14,806 bases of DNA from an uncultured Oscillospiraceae bacterium (lineage in GTDB: Bacteria; Bacillota; Clostridia; Oscillospirales; Oscillospiraceae), in assembly GCA_910577415.1 (NCBI GenBank), contig CAJTLK010000026.1, forward strand, positions 7,048-21,853. Direction: 5' to 3'. The notes beneath the pieces were generated by a model, which saw nothing but the letters and a program-made list of their open reading frames with translations, was not told the DNA's origin and did no database searches. Positions 6,460 to 14,245 of this stretch are shown here, one piece after another. The position numbers and the translations under genes were made by a program. Position 1 is the stretch's first letter, and each line of letters begins with the position of its first letter.

Positions 6460-6483
6460 CGGAATATTTTTTATTTATATAAT
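6452..6483 (+). promoter_or_regulatory. nrdD: nrdD promoter P2
   Basis: A perfect -35 TTGACA (6452-6457) is followed by a very AT-rich block containing TATATA (6476-6481, 18-bp spacing) and TATAAT (6478-6483, 20-bp spacing). It lies about 30 bp before the nrdD start codon, and its RBS AGAGGAG (6496-6502) is 10 nt before the ATG. Confidence 0.5.
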
Positions 6484-6512
6484 TTATATAAAGAGAGAGG
6501 AGACATCCACCA

Positions 6513-8714
6513 ATGAAGATCATCAAGCGCAGTGGCCAAGAGGTCGTTTTTGACTCCGAAAAGATTTTTGCCGCCGTGGCCAAGGCCAACGCCGCCACCA
6601 CCGGCGCCCGGGAGCTGACCCCCGGTCAGATCCGGGCCATCTGTGACCGCATTGAGGATCATTGCACCAAAATTGGCCGCACCCTCAACGTGGAGGAGAT
6701 CCAAGAGTTGGTGGAGACCGAGATCATGAGGGAGGGGGCCTATGAGACCGCCAAGCGGTATATCCGCTACCGGTACACCCGTTCCCTGGCCCGGGCCGCC
6801 AACACCACTGACGAGCAAATCTTGACCCTCATCGAGTCCAATAATGAGGAGGTCAAGCAGGAGAATGCCAACAAGGACCCCAAGGTCAACGCCGTCCAGC
6901 GGGACTATATGGCCGGAGAGGTCTCCAAGGACCTGACCCGCCGCGTCCTGCTGCCGCCTGATATCGTGGAGGCCCACGAGCAGGGCATCATCCACTTCCA
7001 CGACATGGACTACTTTGCCCAGCACATGCACAACTGCGACCTGGTGAACCTGGAGGACATGCTCCAAAACGGCACTGTCATTTCGGGCACCATGATCGAG
7101 AAGCCCCACTCCTTCTCCACGGCCTGCAACATCGCCACCCAGATCATTGCCCAGGTGGCCTCCAATCAGTACGGTGGACAATCCATCTCTCTTTCCCATC
7201 TGGCCCCCTTCGTAGACATCTCCCGGCAGAAAATTCGCCGGGACGTGATCGACGAGTGCAAAATTCTGAACCATGAGGTGGACGAGGACGCCATTTCCCA
7301 GATCGTGGAAAACCGTCTTCTGGAGGAAATTCGCCGGGGCGTTCAAACCATCCAGTACCAGGTGGTCACACTGATGACCACCAACGGTCAGGCTCCCTTT
7401 ATCACCGTATTCATGTACCTGGGCGAGGCCAGGAGCGAGCAGGAGAAGCACGACCTGGCCCTCATCATCGAGGAGACCCTGCTCCAGCGCTACAAGGGCG
7501 TCAAGAATGAGGCCGGGGTCTATGTCACCCCCGCCTTCCCCAAGCTCATCTACGTGCTGGAGGAGGACAACGTCAAGGAAGGCACCCCCTACTGGCACCT
7601 CACCGAGCTTGCCGCCAAGTGCACTGCCAAGCGGATGGTCCCCGACTACATCTCCGAGAAGATCATGCTCCGGGACAAGGGCGACACCTATGTCTGCATG
7701 GGCTGCCGGAGCTTCCTCACCCCTGACCGGTTCACCGACGCCGGGGTGGGCAACATCGCCAACGCCAAGAACTATGTCCCCGGCAAGCACAAGTATTATG
7801 GGCGCTTCAACCAGGGCGTGTGCACCATCAACCTGGTGGACGTGGCCCTGTCTTCCCAAGGGGATATGGACGAATTCTGGAAGATCTTTGACGAGCGGCT
7901 GGAGCTGTGCCACCGCGCCCTGCTCTGCCGCCACGAGCGGCTCAAGGGCACCCTCTCCGACGCCGCCCCCATCCTCTGGCAGGACGGCGCCCTGGCCCGG
8001 CTGAAGAAGGGCGAACCCATCGACAAGCTGCTCTACGGCGGCTACTCCACCATCTCCCTTGGCTACGCCGGCCTCTACGAGTGCGTGAAGTACATGACCG
8101 GCGAGAGCCACACCGAGCCGGAGAAGGGCACTCCCTTTGCCCTGGAGGTCATGCAGCACATGAACGACATGTGCGCCAAGTGGAAGGCCGACTCCAACAT
8201 CGACTTCTCCCTCTATGGCACCCCCCTGGAGTCCACCACCTACCGCTTTGCCAAGTGTCTGCAAAAGCGCTTTGGCCTTATCCCCGGCGTCACTGACCGG
8301 GCCTATATCACCAACTCTTACCACATCCACGTCACCGAGGAGATCGACGCATTCTCCAAGCTGGCCTTTGAGTCCAAGTTCCAGAAACTCTCCCCCGGCG
8401 GCGCCATCAGCTACGTGGAGGTCCCCAATATGCAGGACAACCTCCCTGCCGTGCTGAGCCTGATGCAGTTCATCTACGACAACATCATGTACGCCGAGCT
8501 GAACACTAAGAGCGACTACTGCCAGGTGTGCGGCTACGACGGAGAGATCCAGATCGTCGAGGACGACGGCAAGCTGGTATGGGAGTGCCCCCACTGCAAG
8601 AACCGGGACCAGGACAAGATGAACGTGGCCCGGCGCACCTGCGGCTACATCGGTACCCAGTTCTGGAACCAGGGCAGGACCCAGGAGATCAAGGATCGGG
8701 TATTGCACCTGTAA
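6513..8714 (+). CDS. nrdD: Anaerobic (class III) ribonucleoside-triphosphate reductase, glycyl radical subunit
   Basis: This 733-residue cytoplasmic enzyme reduces ribonucleoside triphosphates to deoxynucleotides without oxygen, using a glycyl radical installed by NrdG. Residues 1 to about 95 form an ATP-cone allosteric domain (starting MKIIKRSGQEVVF). The catalytic domain follows, with HMHNCDLVNLEDM and CMGCRS segments typical of the family. The C-terminal end carries four zinc-binding cysteines (C670, C673, C692, C695) and the glycyl radical motif RRTCGYIG at 707-714, with G711 the expected radical site. Length is normal (E. coli NrdD is 712). The gene is not directly followed by nrdG: a LysE-family gene intervenes. 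An NrdR-like box and two promoters precede it. Confidence 0.97.
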   Translation: MKIIKRSGQEVVFDSEKIFAAVAKANAATTGARELTPGQIRAICDRIEDHCTKIGRTLNVEEIQELVETEIMREGAYETAKRYIRYRYTRSLARAANTTDEQILTLIESNNEEVKQENANKDPKVNAVQRDYMAGEVSKDLTRRVLLPPDIVEAHEQGIIHFHDMDYFAQHMHNCDLVNLEDMLQNGTVISGTMIEKPHSFSTACNIATQIIAQVASNQYGGQSISLSHLAPFVDISRQKIRRDVIDECKILNHEVDEDAISQIVENRLLEEIRRGVQTIQYQVVTLMTTNGQAPFITVFMYLGEARSEQEKHDLALIIEETLLQRYKGVKNEAGVYVTPAFPKLIYVLEEDNVKEGTPYWHLTELAAKCTAKRMVPDYISEKIMLRDKGDTYVCMGCRSFLTPDRFTDAGVGNIANAKNYVPGKHKYYGRFNQGVCTINLVDVALSSQGDMDEFWKIFDERLELCHRALLCRHERLKGTLSDAAPILWQDGALARLKKGEPIDKLLYGGYSTISLGYAGLYECVKYMTGESHTEPEKGTPFALEVMQHMNDMCAKWKADSNIDFSLYGTPLESTTYRFAKCLQKRFGLIPGVTDRAYITNSYHIHVTEEIDAFSKLAFESKFQKLSPGGAISYVEVPNMQDNLPAVLSLMQFIYDNIMYAELNTKSDYCQVCGYDGEIQIVEDDGKLVWECPHCKNRDQDKMNVARRTCGYIGTQFWNQGRTQEIKDRVLHL

Positions 8715-8716
8715 AA

Positions 8717-8755
8717 ACCAGCAGGGGCGGGCCAACACCCGCCCCTGCTTTTTCC
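8717..8755 (+). terminator. Rho-independent terminator/attenuator after nrdD
   Basis: GCAGGGGCGGG (8721-8731) pairs perfectly with CCCGCCCCTGC (8738-8748) around a 6-base loop, followed by TTTTT. Since no convincing promoter separates it from the following gene, partial read-through may set the lower expression of the exporter and nrdG. Confidence 0.85.
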
Positions 8756-8783
8756 TTACTTATTTTCAAGGAGTCTTGCCATT

Positions 8784-9407
8784 ATGCCTCCGTCCATTCT
8801 CCCTTCCTTTCTGGCTTACTGCTACATTGGCGCCATTACCCCCGGCCCCGCCAACCTGTGCTCTCTGTCCGCCTCTCTGTGTTACGGCAGGCGCGCCGCC
8901 CTGCGCCAGTGGCGTGGGCTGTTCACCGGCTTTTTTCTGGTCTCCATGGCCTCCGTGCTTGTCACTTACTTTCTGGGAACCTTCCTGAACGACTATGTAC
9001 TTCTTTTCTCCTGGGTCGGCGCCGCCTACATCCTGTGGATGGCCCTTCATATGCTACGCTCCTCCGGCGACATTGAGCTTCAGGAGGGCGACGCGCCCAG
9101 CTTCCGCCGGGGGCTGCTGGTGCAGCTGACCAACGTGAAGATCATGATCTTCTGCCTGACGGCTTTAGGGTCCTATGTACTGCCCTACAGCCGCTCCTTT
9201 TGGGCCTTATTGGCGGTGGGGCTGTTCCTGCCCTTCACCGGCCCCATAGCAAATCTGGTATGGCTTTTTGCCGGAGCCGCCCTTTCAAAACTGCTCTCCC
9301 GTCACCGCAGGGTCGTTGATGTGGTAATGGCGACCTCCCTGGCCCTGTGCGCCCTCAGCCTGGTATGGCCTCAGCTCACCGCCCTGGCAAAGTCTCTTTT
9401 ACCTTAG
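8784..9407 (+). CDS. LysE/RhtB-family amino-acid exporter
   Basis: This 207-residue membrane protein belongs to the LysE superfamily, which exports amino acids or related small molecules. The N-terminal hydrophobic segment carries the family's ITPGPAN (18-24). Around 110-125 it has GLLVQLTNVKIMIF, which occupies the place of the family's G-x5-NPK segment. About six hydrophobic helices are visible, and the length is typical (about 200). The ATG at 8784 is preceded by AAGGAG (8768-8773) with 10-nt spacing. The gene sits between nrdD and nrdG, and its stop TAG is part of the RBS of nrdG (TAGGAGG), so the two are probably co-translated. The exported substrate is unknown. Confidence 0.88.
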   Translation: MPPSILPSFLAYCYIGAITPGPANLCSLSASLCYGRRAALRQWRGLFTGFFLVSMASVLVTYFLGTFLNDYVLLFSWVGAAYILWMALHMLRSSGDIELQEGDAPSFRRGLLVQLTNVKIMIFCLTALGSYVLPYSRSFWALLAVGLFLPFTGPIANLVWLFAGAALSKLLSRHRRVVDVVMATSLALCALSLVWPQLTALAKSLLP

Positions 9408-9417
9408 GAGGTTCGAT

Positions 9418-9948
9418 ATGAATTACTGCAACATCAAGCCCAGGGACATTGCCGACGGGATCGGCGTCCGCGTGACACTCTTTGTTTCGGGCTGCCGGAA
9501 CCACTGTCCCAACTGCTTCCAGCCCGAGACCTGGGACTTTGACTACGGCATGCCCTTCACCGCCGAAACGGAAACGGAGCTTTTAACGCAGCTCGCCCCG
9601 GATTTTGTGGCCGGACTGACCCTGCTGGGAGGCGAGCCTTTTGAGCCGGAAAACCAACGGGGTCTGCTCCCCTTTTTGAGGCGTGTGCGCCGGGAAAGGC
9701 CGGAAAAGACCGTCTGGGTCTACTCCGGCTTCACCTGGGAGGAGCTGACCGGGGCTGTTCCCGCCCGGTGCCGCTGCGAGGTGACAGACGAGATGCTCTC
9801 TCTGTTGGACGTACTGGTGGATGGTCGATTCGTGGAGAAGCTGAAGGACATCCGCCTCCGCTTCCGGGGCTCCAGCAATCAGCGGGTCATTGACGTGCCT
9901 CAGAGCTTGAGTGCCGGGCAGATCGTACTTTGGAATGAATTTCTCTGA
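9418..9948 (+). CDS. nrdG: Anaerobic ribonucleotide reductase activating protein (radical SAM)
   Basis: This 176-residue radical SAM enzyme cleaves S-adenosylmethionine to make the glycyl radical on NrdD. The 4Fe-4S motif CRNHCPNC (C26, C30, C33) has the CX3CX2C spacing of the family. GGEPF (71-75) is the SAM-binding loop, and LVDGRFVEKLKD near 140 is typical of NrdG. Length is normal (E. coli NrdG is 154). The ATG at 9418 follows AGGAGG by 8 nt. It is separated from its partner nrdD by the LysE-family gene but transcribed in the same direction. Confidence 0.95.
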   Translation: MNYCNIKPRDIADGIGVRVTLFVSGCRNHCPNCFQPETWDFDYGMPFTAETETELLTQLAPDFVAGLTLLGGEPFEPENQRGLLPFLRRVRRERPEKTVWVYSGFTWEELTGAVPARCRCEVTDEMLSLLDVLVDGRFVEKLKDIRLRFRGSSNQRVIDVPQSLSAGQIVLWNEFL

Positions 9949-9990
9949 GGGCCTGTTACAAAATAGAAGATTTGAAAATTGGCTTGCAAC

Positions 9991-10037
9991 AAAAATTACG
10001 GAGACCTGCTGGGTTTGCAGGTCTCCGTAACTTTTTT
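9991..10037. terminator. Bidirectional terminator between convergent units
   Basis: TTACGGAGACCTGC (9996-10009) and GCAGGTCTCCGTAA (10017-10030) form a perfect 14-bp stem with a 7-base loop. T-runs follow on both strands (CTTTTTT on +, TTTTT on minus). It ends the nrdD-LysE-nrdG unit from the left and the five-gene minus-strand operon from the right. The rest of the gap (9949-9990, 10038-10089) shows nothing recognisable. Confidence 0.88.
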
Positions 10038-10089
10038 CTGTTGTTTTGGGCTTTGGGCCAAGATCGCATTTTGCAACTGGTCCCTTTGT

Positions 10090-11103
10090 TCAGAACATCC
10101 GGGTGGTATCAATGACGATCTTTCCGTTTACTTTTCCGGCCTTCACCGCCTGGATACACTCCTCCAGCCGTCCCACCGGATAGACCCCCGCCAGCAAAGC
10201 CCTCACATCGATGCGTCCGCTCTCAATCAAATGCAGGGCGCGCTGAAAAGCGCTGGGCGTCAAGGTGTAGGAGGCATAAATGGACAGGTCGTTGTTATAG
10301 ACGTCAAAGGGCTTGAGCGTGATCGTAGAGTCAATGGGGCAAACGCCGAAAATCAATACCTGCGCTCCGGCACGTACCCTTTTAAAATCCTCCTCCACTA
10401 CTTTGGCTGAACCGGTGCAGTCAATGATAACATCATACTTTCTCTCATCCGTATGCACGGCGGTGTTGACCACCCGGTCCGCCCCCAGCACTTTTGCAAA
10501 GGCCAGCTTATCCTCCATCACATCTGCCACAGTCAGGCTGTGGAGTTGAGCGTTCTTCAATATTTGCAGAAAGATCAGTCCGATAGCTCCGGCCCCTACG
10601 ATCAGCACATCGTGAGTGGCGTCTATCTTCAGTTTATCCAGCCCGTACAGCACCGTGGCTACAGGTTCGGTAAAGACCAACAGGTCCGGGTCTCCTTCCG
10701 GGTCGGTCCTGACCACAGCGCTGGCCGGAGCCAGGGTATATTCTGAATTTCCACTGGGACCCATCAGCCCAATGGTCGTTTTGTGCTCACAGTGATTTGC
10801 CTGCCCCATGTGGCAGAGTCTGCATGCCCCACAGCTCCAGATGGGATCGACCACCACCTTGTCGCCCACGGCGAGGTCACAGACCCCTTCCCCCACGCCG
10901 TCTACCATGCCGCAGACCTCATGGCCCATGTTAAAAGGGTAGGCGTCTTTTCCAAAGATCGTCTCTTTATAGTAATTGTGGACGTCGGTGCCGCACAGTC
11001 CACAGCGGAGTATCCTGACCCGCACCCAGCCCGGTCTGAGCTCGGGGATAGGGGCCTCCTGATACTCCAGTTTTCCTACAGCGGCCAATACGACCTTTCT
11101 CAT
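10090..11103 (-). CDS. Zinc-dependent alcohol/polyol dehydrogenase (MDR family)
   Basis: This 337-residue cytoplasmic enzyme of the medium-chain dehydrogenase/reductase family should oxidise a secondary alcohol, polyol or hydroxy acid with NAD(P)+. The catalytic zinc site is shown by CGLCGTD (C37), GHE (H61, E62) and E146 in TEPVA. Structural zinc ligands are C91, C94, C97 and C105. The Rossmann loop is GAGAIG (170-175). It resembles sorbitol, threonine and galactitol dehydrogenases, but the substrate cannot be read. I start at the ATG at 11103 because GGGGGA precedes it and MRKVVL fits family starts. An ATG at 11121 (six residues longer) overlaps the upstream stop as ATGA, has no clear RBS, and cannot be excluded. 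It is the last gene of the minus-strand operon. Confidence 0.88.
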   Translation of the reverse strand: MRKVVLAAVGKLEYQEAPIPELRPGWVRVRILRCGLCGTDVHNYYKETIFGKDAYPFNMGHEVCGMVDGVGEGVCDLAVGDKVVVDPIWSCGACRLCHMGQANHCEHKTTIGLMGPSGNSEYTLAPASAVVRTDPEGDPDLLVFTEPVATVLYGLDKLKIDATHDVLIVGAGAIGLIFLQILKNAQLHSLTVADVMEDKLAFAKVLGADRVVNTAVHTDERKYDVIIDCTGSAKVVEEDFKRVRAGAQVLIFGVCPIDSTITLKPFDVYNNDLSIYASYTLTPSAFQRALHLIESGRIDVRALLAGVYPVGRLEECIQAVKAGKVNGKIVIDTTRMF

Positions 11104-11117
11104 AAGGTTTCCCCCAG

Positions 11118-11903
11118 TCATATTAAATAGCGCACCGCGTTATAGCAGCTAACGCCGATAATGGTCAGAATGAGACACTGAAACAGCAACGCCACCTGAC
11201 CCTCGCTCAGTTTCCGATTCAGCGCTCTGCCCGCCACACCTCCCAGGATACCGCCCCCTGCCATAACTACCAACCAGAGCGGCTCAAACGCGGGCACACT
11301 GTGGGTAAATAGAGTGGTGAGCAAGCTGGCGGCCTGGGAGACAAAAATGATATACAGGCTGTTTCGGGCCGCCGTTTTGGTGGACATGGAAAAGAAATAA
11401 TATAGTACCACCAGATTGATGGGACCTCCGCCGATCCCCAGAAAGCTGGACATCACTCCCAGCAGCAGGCCAATAACGGCACAGGCTGCCCGGCTCTCCA
11501 CCCGGCGAGTCTTGATCCCGGACTGAAAAACAGTATAGAGCAGGGTAGCCAAAGTGACCAGCGCCAGACAGATCGACTGATAACCGCCCACCCGTTCCGG
11601 CTGGGCGGCCATGCTCCGCAGAAGGCTGAACAGCGCTTTACCGGCCACACCGCCCACTGCCGCCCCAAGGGCCAGGGGCGTGCCGGTCCGGCCCTCAATG
11701 TCCCTCTCCCCGGCCAACATAGCCTTGCCCACGGAATAGCAGCTCATACTGAGTACCGTACACCCGGACAAAAAGCTGATAGTGGATACCCCGGCAACCC
11801 CCAGGGCATCCAGGAGCGGTTTGATGATAACGCCACCGCCGATCCCGCACACCGCCCCCACCGCGCTGGCGCAAAAGCTCACCAGCAGCAATACGAAGTA
11901 CAT
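11118..11903 (-). CDS. TauE/SafE-family permease (sulfite/organosulfonate exporter type)
   Basis: This 261-residue membrane protein has the two-fold repeat of the TauE/SafE family: GIGGGVIIKPLL near residues 20-31 and FLGIGGGPIN at 154-163, each starting a bundle of hydrophobic helices. Known members move sulfite, sulfoacetate or other organic anions, often in sulfonate-degrading pathways, but many are uncharacterised. The ATG at 11903 lies 4 nt after the stop of the LarA-like gene, with only a short AAGG near it, so it is probably translated by coupling. The stop TGA overlaps the alternative start of the dehydrogenase (ATGA). Its place in an operon of hydroxyacid/sugar-type enzymes suggests import or export of the pathway's substrate or product anion. 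Confidence 0.85.
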   Translation of the reverse strand: MYFVLLLVSFCASAVGAVCGIGGGVIIKPLLDALGVAGVSTISFLSGCTVLSMSCYSVGKAMLAGERDIEGRTGTPLALGAAVGGVAGKALFSLLRSMAAQPERVGGYQSICLALVTLATLLYTVFQSGIKTRRVESRAACAVIGLLLGVMSSFLGIGGGPINLVVLYYFFSMSTKTAARNSLYIIFVSQAASLLTTLFTHSVPAFEPLWLVVMAGGGILGGVAGRALNRKLSEGQVALLFQCLILTIIGVSCYNAVRYLI

Positions 11904-11907
11904 GACC

Positions 11908-13404
11908 TTAACCGCCGCAGGGATGGGCGGGGGCGCCGTCCCGGTAATGGCTGTTCTCGCCAGGGTCCTTCATGCACAGGTGGACGGCGGTGGTGGTGAA
12001 GGTTCGCGGCAGGGCAAGAATGTTGGGGGCGGGACCGGTGAACTTCCGCTTCGCGTCCTCCAAAGCCTCCTCAAAGGTGGCCCTCGTCTTCAGCCCCATC
12101 CCCCTGGCGATCCCCGGCTCCCGCGCCCCCACAATGTAGATGGCGCTGGTGTGCTCCTCCGCCAGGTGCCCGCAGCTCATCATGGAAAAGCCGTGGAAGG
12201 GGTGGAAGGCGTTGGCAAAGCGGTACTTGCGGATATACTCCTCCTTCGTGGCGAAATACTCTCCGTACCGGTTCATGTCCGGCAAAATGTTCATGGAGTC
12301 ATGCTGGAACAGCTCGTAGAGTTCCCGCAGATACGGCCAGCGCTCCTCGTGGAACCAGCCGTCGCAGATGGAGGAAACAATGAACACACAGTGGTCGCTG
12401 AGAATACGCTTATGGCGGATGACCTGGGCCGAGAGGGCCTGCATCATCTGAATAGGGTTGGTGCCCATGCCGTCTCCGTAGTGAAAGTTGGTGGGCATGC
12501 CGAAGACCACGATGTCATACTTCTTCTCCGCCCAGTGGACATAGGTGCGCCTGTCCGCCGTCTTCCATGCGATGGGCTGCATCTCCTTCGCCCAGCCGGA
12601 GTGGATCTCGATCTGGCGGGAGGCGGTATCCAGTACCGCGTCACAGCAGAAGAACTTCTTGCCCATCTTCTCCTCCATGAACATCCCCTGCTGGTCGAAC
12701 TTATCCCGCATCAGACTGCTGGTGGATACCGGGACAAAGTCGGGCCGGTGCATGACCTGGGGGACATGGTGTGCGCCGATGCTCCGCCAGTGGGTGATCC
12801 CCGTGGCGCAGTGCTTATAGCCTCCCGAATAGCCCCCGTAGGGGTTGCCCTGGGTGTGGCCGATGAGGATGGCCACATCGGCGTCATAGACATACTTGTT
12901 CATGATGACATGGTCGCCCTGGGGGGTGAAGCCCAGGTCCACCAGGTGGTCATAGTCCTCGCTGTCATGGCTGGTGATCTGGCCGGAGGGATAGAACTCC
13001 TGGAACAGCTCCTCCCCCAGAATGGTCTTCATCTCCTTCACCGTGGCCCTGGGGTGGAGGCCGTTGGAGAAGAGGAGCAGCACGTCCTTTTTCTCCACCC
13101 CCACACTGTAAAGCTCATCCAGGCAGGCCCGGATGGCCACCTTCCGGTGGCTGGTGGGCTGATTGCCGCCCTTGACGATGTCGGGGATGATAATGACCGC
13201 TTTGCTGCCCCTGTGGGCAAGCTCACGCAGAGGCGGCATCCCAATGGGATTCCGGATACTCTCCAGGGTCTTGGCGTACAGGTTCTCCCAGCTCTGCTCC
13301 AGGCAGGGAGGATCGGGCACCGTCTCACCGGGAATAAAAATATCGGTACTGTCAGGCAGCTGGGCGCTCATCAGCCCATTGCCATACTCAAACTGTAACT
13401 TCAT
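11908..13404 (-). CDS. LarA-like nickel-pincer-dependent racemase/epimerase homologue (DUF2088)
   Basis: This 498-residue protein belongs to the lactate racemase (LarA) superfamily, whose members racemise or epimerise 2-hydroxyacids using a nickel-pincer nucleotide. H117 in NGLHPRAT corresponds to catalytic H108 of Lactobacillus plantarum LarA. K197 in YSGGYK corresponds to K184, which bonds the cofactor. H213 lies exactly 16 residues after that lysine, as the nickel ligand H200 does after K184. By the same spacing the second catalytic histidine (H174) is replaced by N187 in GNPYGGYSGGYK. The substrate-loop motif DxTRPTP reads DIVKGGNQPT, lacking the arginine. The ATG at 13404 has GGAGG 7 nt upstream and overlaps the preceding stop by one base (TGATG). 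The usual length of LarA is about 425, so this one is longer. Cofactor genes larB, larC and larE are not in this window. The substrate is unknown; simple lactate racemase is unlikely. Confidence 0.8.
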   Translation of the reverse strand: MKLQFEYGNGLMSAQLPDSTDIFIPGETVPDPPCLEQSWENLYAKTLESIRNPIGMPPLRELAHRGSKAVIIIPDIVKGGNQPTSHRKVAIRACLDELYSVGVEKKDVLLLFSNGLHPRATVKEMKTILGEELFQEFYPSGQITSHDSEDYDHLVDLGFTPQGDHVIMNKYVYDADVAILIGHTQGNPYGGYSGGYKHCATGITHWRSIGAHHVPQVMHRPDFVPVSTSSLMRDKFDQQGMFMEEKMGKKFFCCDAVLDTASRQIEIHSGWAKEMQPIAWKTADRRTYVHWAEKKYDIVVFGMPTNFHYGDGMGTNPIQMMQALSAQVIRHKRILSDHCVFIVSSICDGWFHEERWPYLRELYELFQHDSMNILPDMNRYGEYFATKEEYIRKYRFANAFHPFHGFSMMSCGHLAEEHTSAIYIVGAREPGIARGMGLKTRATFEEALEDAKRKFTGPAPNILALPRTFTTTAVHLCMKDPGENSHYRDGAPAHPCGG

Positions 13405-14243
13405 CAAATTTCCTCCATGTAAAGTCGAATGATCTCCAGGTACTCCTCCGGGTAAAAACCGATCTCTCCGGAGAAACGGGTCAGGGCGATGAGTCCGCCG
13501 TCCACCTCAGGGATTGAGGCCAGCATGGCGGCATTGTCCGCCTTCAGACCGCCTCCATACACCACATCAACGTCCCCGGTCCCTTTTTTGAGGAAGCGGG
13601 CGATCTTCTCGATATAAGGGCGGTCCGCCGGGGTCTTGCCCGGGCCGATGCTCCAGATCGGCTCATAGGCGATGACTATCTTAGAAAGGTCTACGTCGTC
13701 CAGGCCGATGGAAAGAGCTTCCCCCAGCACCTGCTGCCAGCAGGGTTGCTCAGCTTCGGTCTCGCCCACACAGTAGAGCACCCTGAGACCGGCGGCTTGC
13801 GCCGCTTTGATCTCAGCGTTCAAAATACGGTTTACGGCGGCGGTGTCGCTCACCCCGGCCTCAGCCAGGACCCCCGCTTTATCGTTTCGCTCCTCACAGT
13901 GGCCGATGAGGGTCCACTCACAGCCCAGAGCAGCGGCAGCATGGGCGGGACGGTTGGTAGTAAAGGCTCCAAAATTGCCCCTCACCGAGGTATCTGCCCG
14001 AAAAACGCCCTGGCAGCCGAGCCGGATGGGACTATGCTCTCCTCTCGCCTGGGCCGCCCCTAAAATATGGGCCTCCGGAAAAAAGTCCACAAACTCCACC
14101 TGCCGGGGGTCATAGCCGGAAAGGCCGCCCTCACTGCGGTGAACAATGTTGGCGCCCCACTCTCCTACGGGCGACAGCCGGTTTACTCCCCCTAGCTCCA
14201 CCGGGATATCAAACCGCTTCAGGTTCAGAAATATATGCTTCAT
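13404..14243 (-). CDS. Divergent triose-phosphate isomerase paralogue
   Basis: This 279-residue TIM-barrel protein is related to triose-phosphate isomerase, which interconverts dihydroxyacetone phosphate and glyceraldehyde 3-phosphate. Catalytic residues are recognisable: K9 in NLK (normally NxK), H115 in GHCEER (normally GHSERR), and E194 in AYEPIWSIGPGKTP (normally AYEPVWAIGTGKT). The phosphate-binding loops differ: YGGGL (229-233) replaces YGGSV, and ALTRF (253-257) stands where the family has GGAS. It is also longer than typical TPI (about 250). It may act on another phosphorylated sugar, as TPI relatives in erythritol pathways act on erythrulose phosphate. The ATG at 14243 starts 2 nt after the aldolase stop. 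Position between aldolase and LarA-like genes points to a dedicated catabolic role rather than glycolysis. Confidence 0.85.
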   Translation of the reverse strand: MKHIFLNLKRFDIPVELGGVNRLSPVGEWGANIVHRSEGGLSGYDPRQVEFVDFFPEAHILGAAQARGEHSPIRLGCQGVFRADTSVRGNFGAFTTNRPAHAAAALGCEWTLIGHCEERNDKAGVLAEAGVSDTAAVNRILNAEIKAAQAAGLRVLYCVGETEAEQPCWQQVLGEALSIGLDDVDLSKIVIAYEPIWSIGPGKTPADRPYIEKIARFLKKGTGDVDVVYGGGLKADNAAMLASIPEVDGGLIALTRFSGEIGFYPEEYLEIIRLYMEEI

Positions 14244-14245
14244 GC

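Noticed and set aside
6170..6601. N-terminal extension of the transporter by 144 codons
   Set aside because: The extension would cross the transporter's own promoter and the nrdD regulatory region and start; the family start MKREN at 6169 has a good RBS.
6471..8738. A 755-codon open frame antisense to nrdD
   Set aside because: It is a shadow of GC-rich codon use: nrdD on the + strand has every expected motif, and the antisense translation is low-complexity (rich in G, V, L, D, H) with no RBS or recognisable domain.
11782..13398. A 538-codon open frame antisense to the LarA-like gene
   Set aside because: The minus-strand LarA-like protein has conserved motifs, an RBS and coupled neighbours; the + strand frame has none of these and would overlap two genes.
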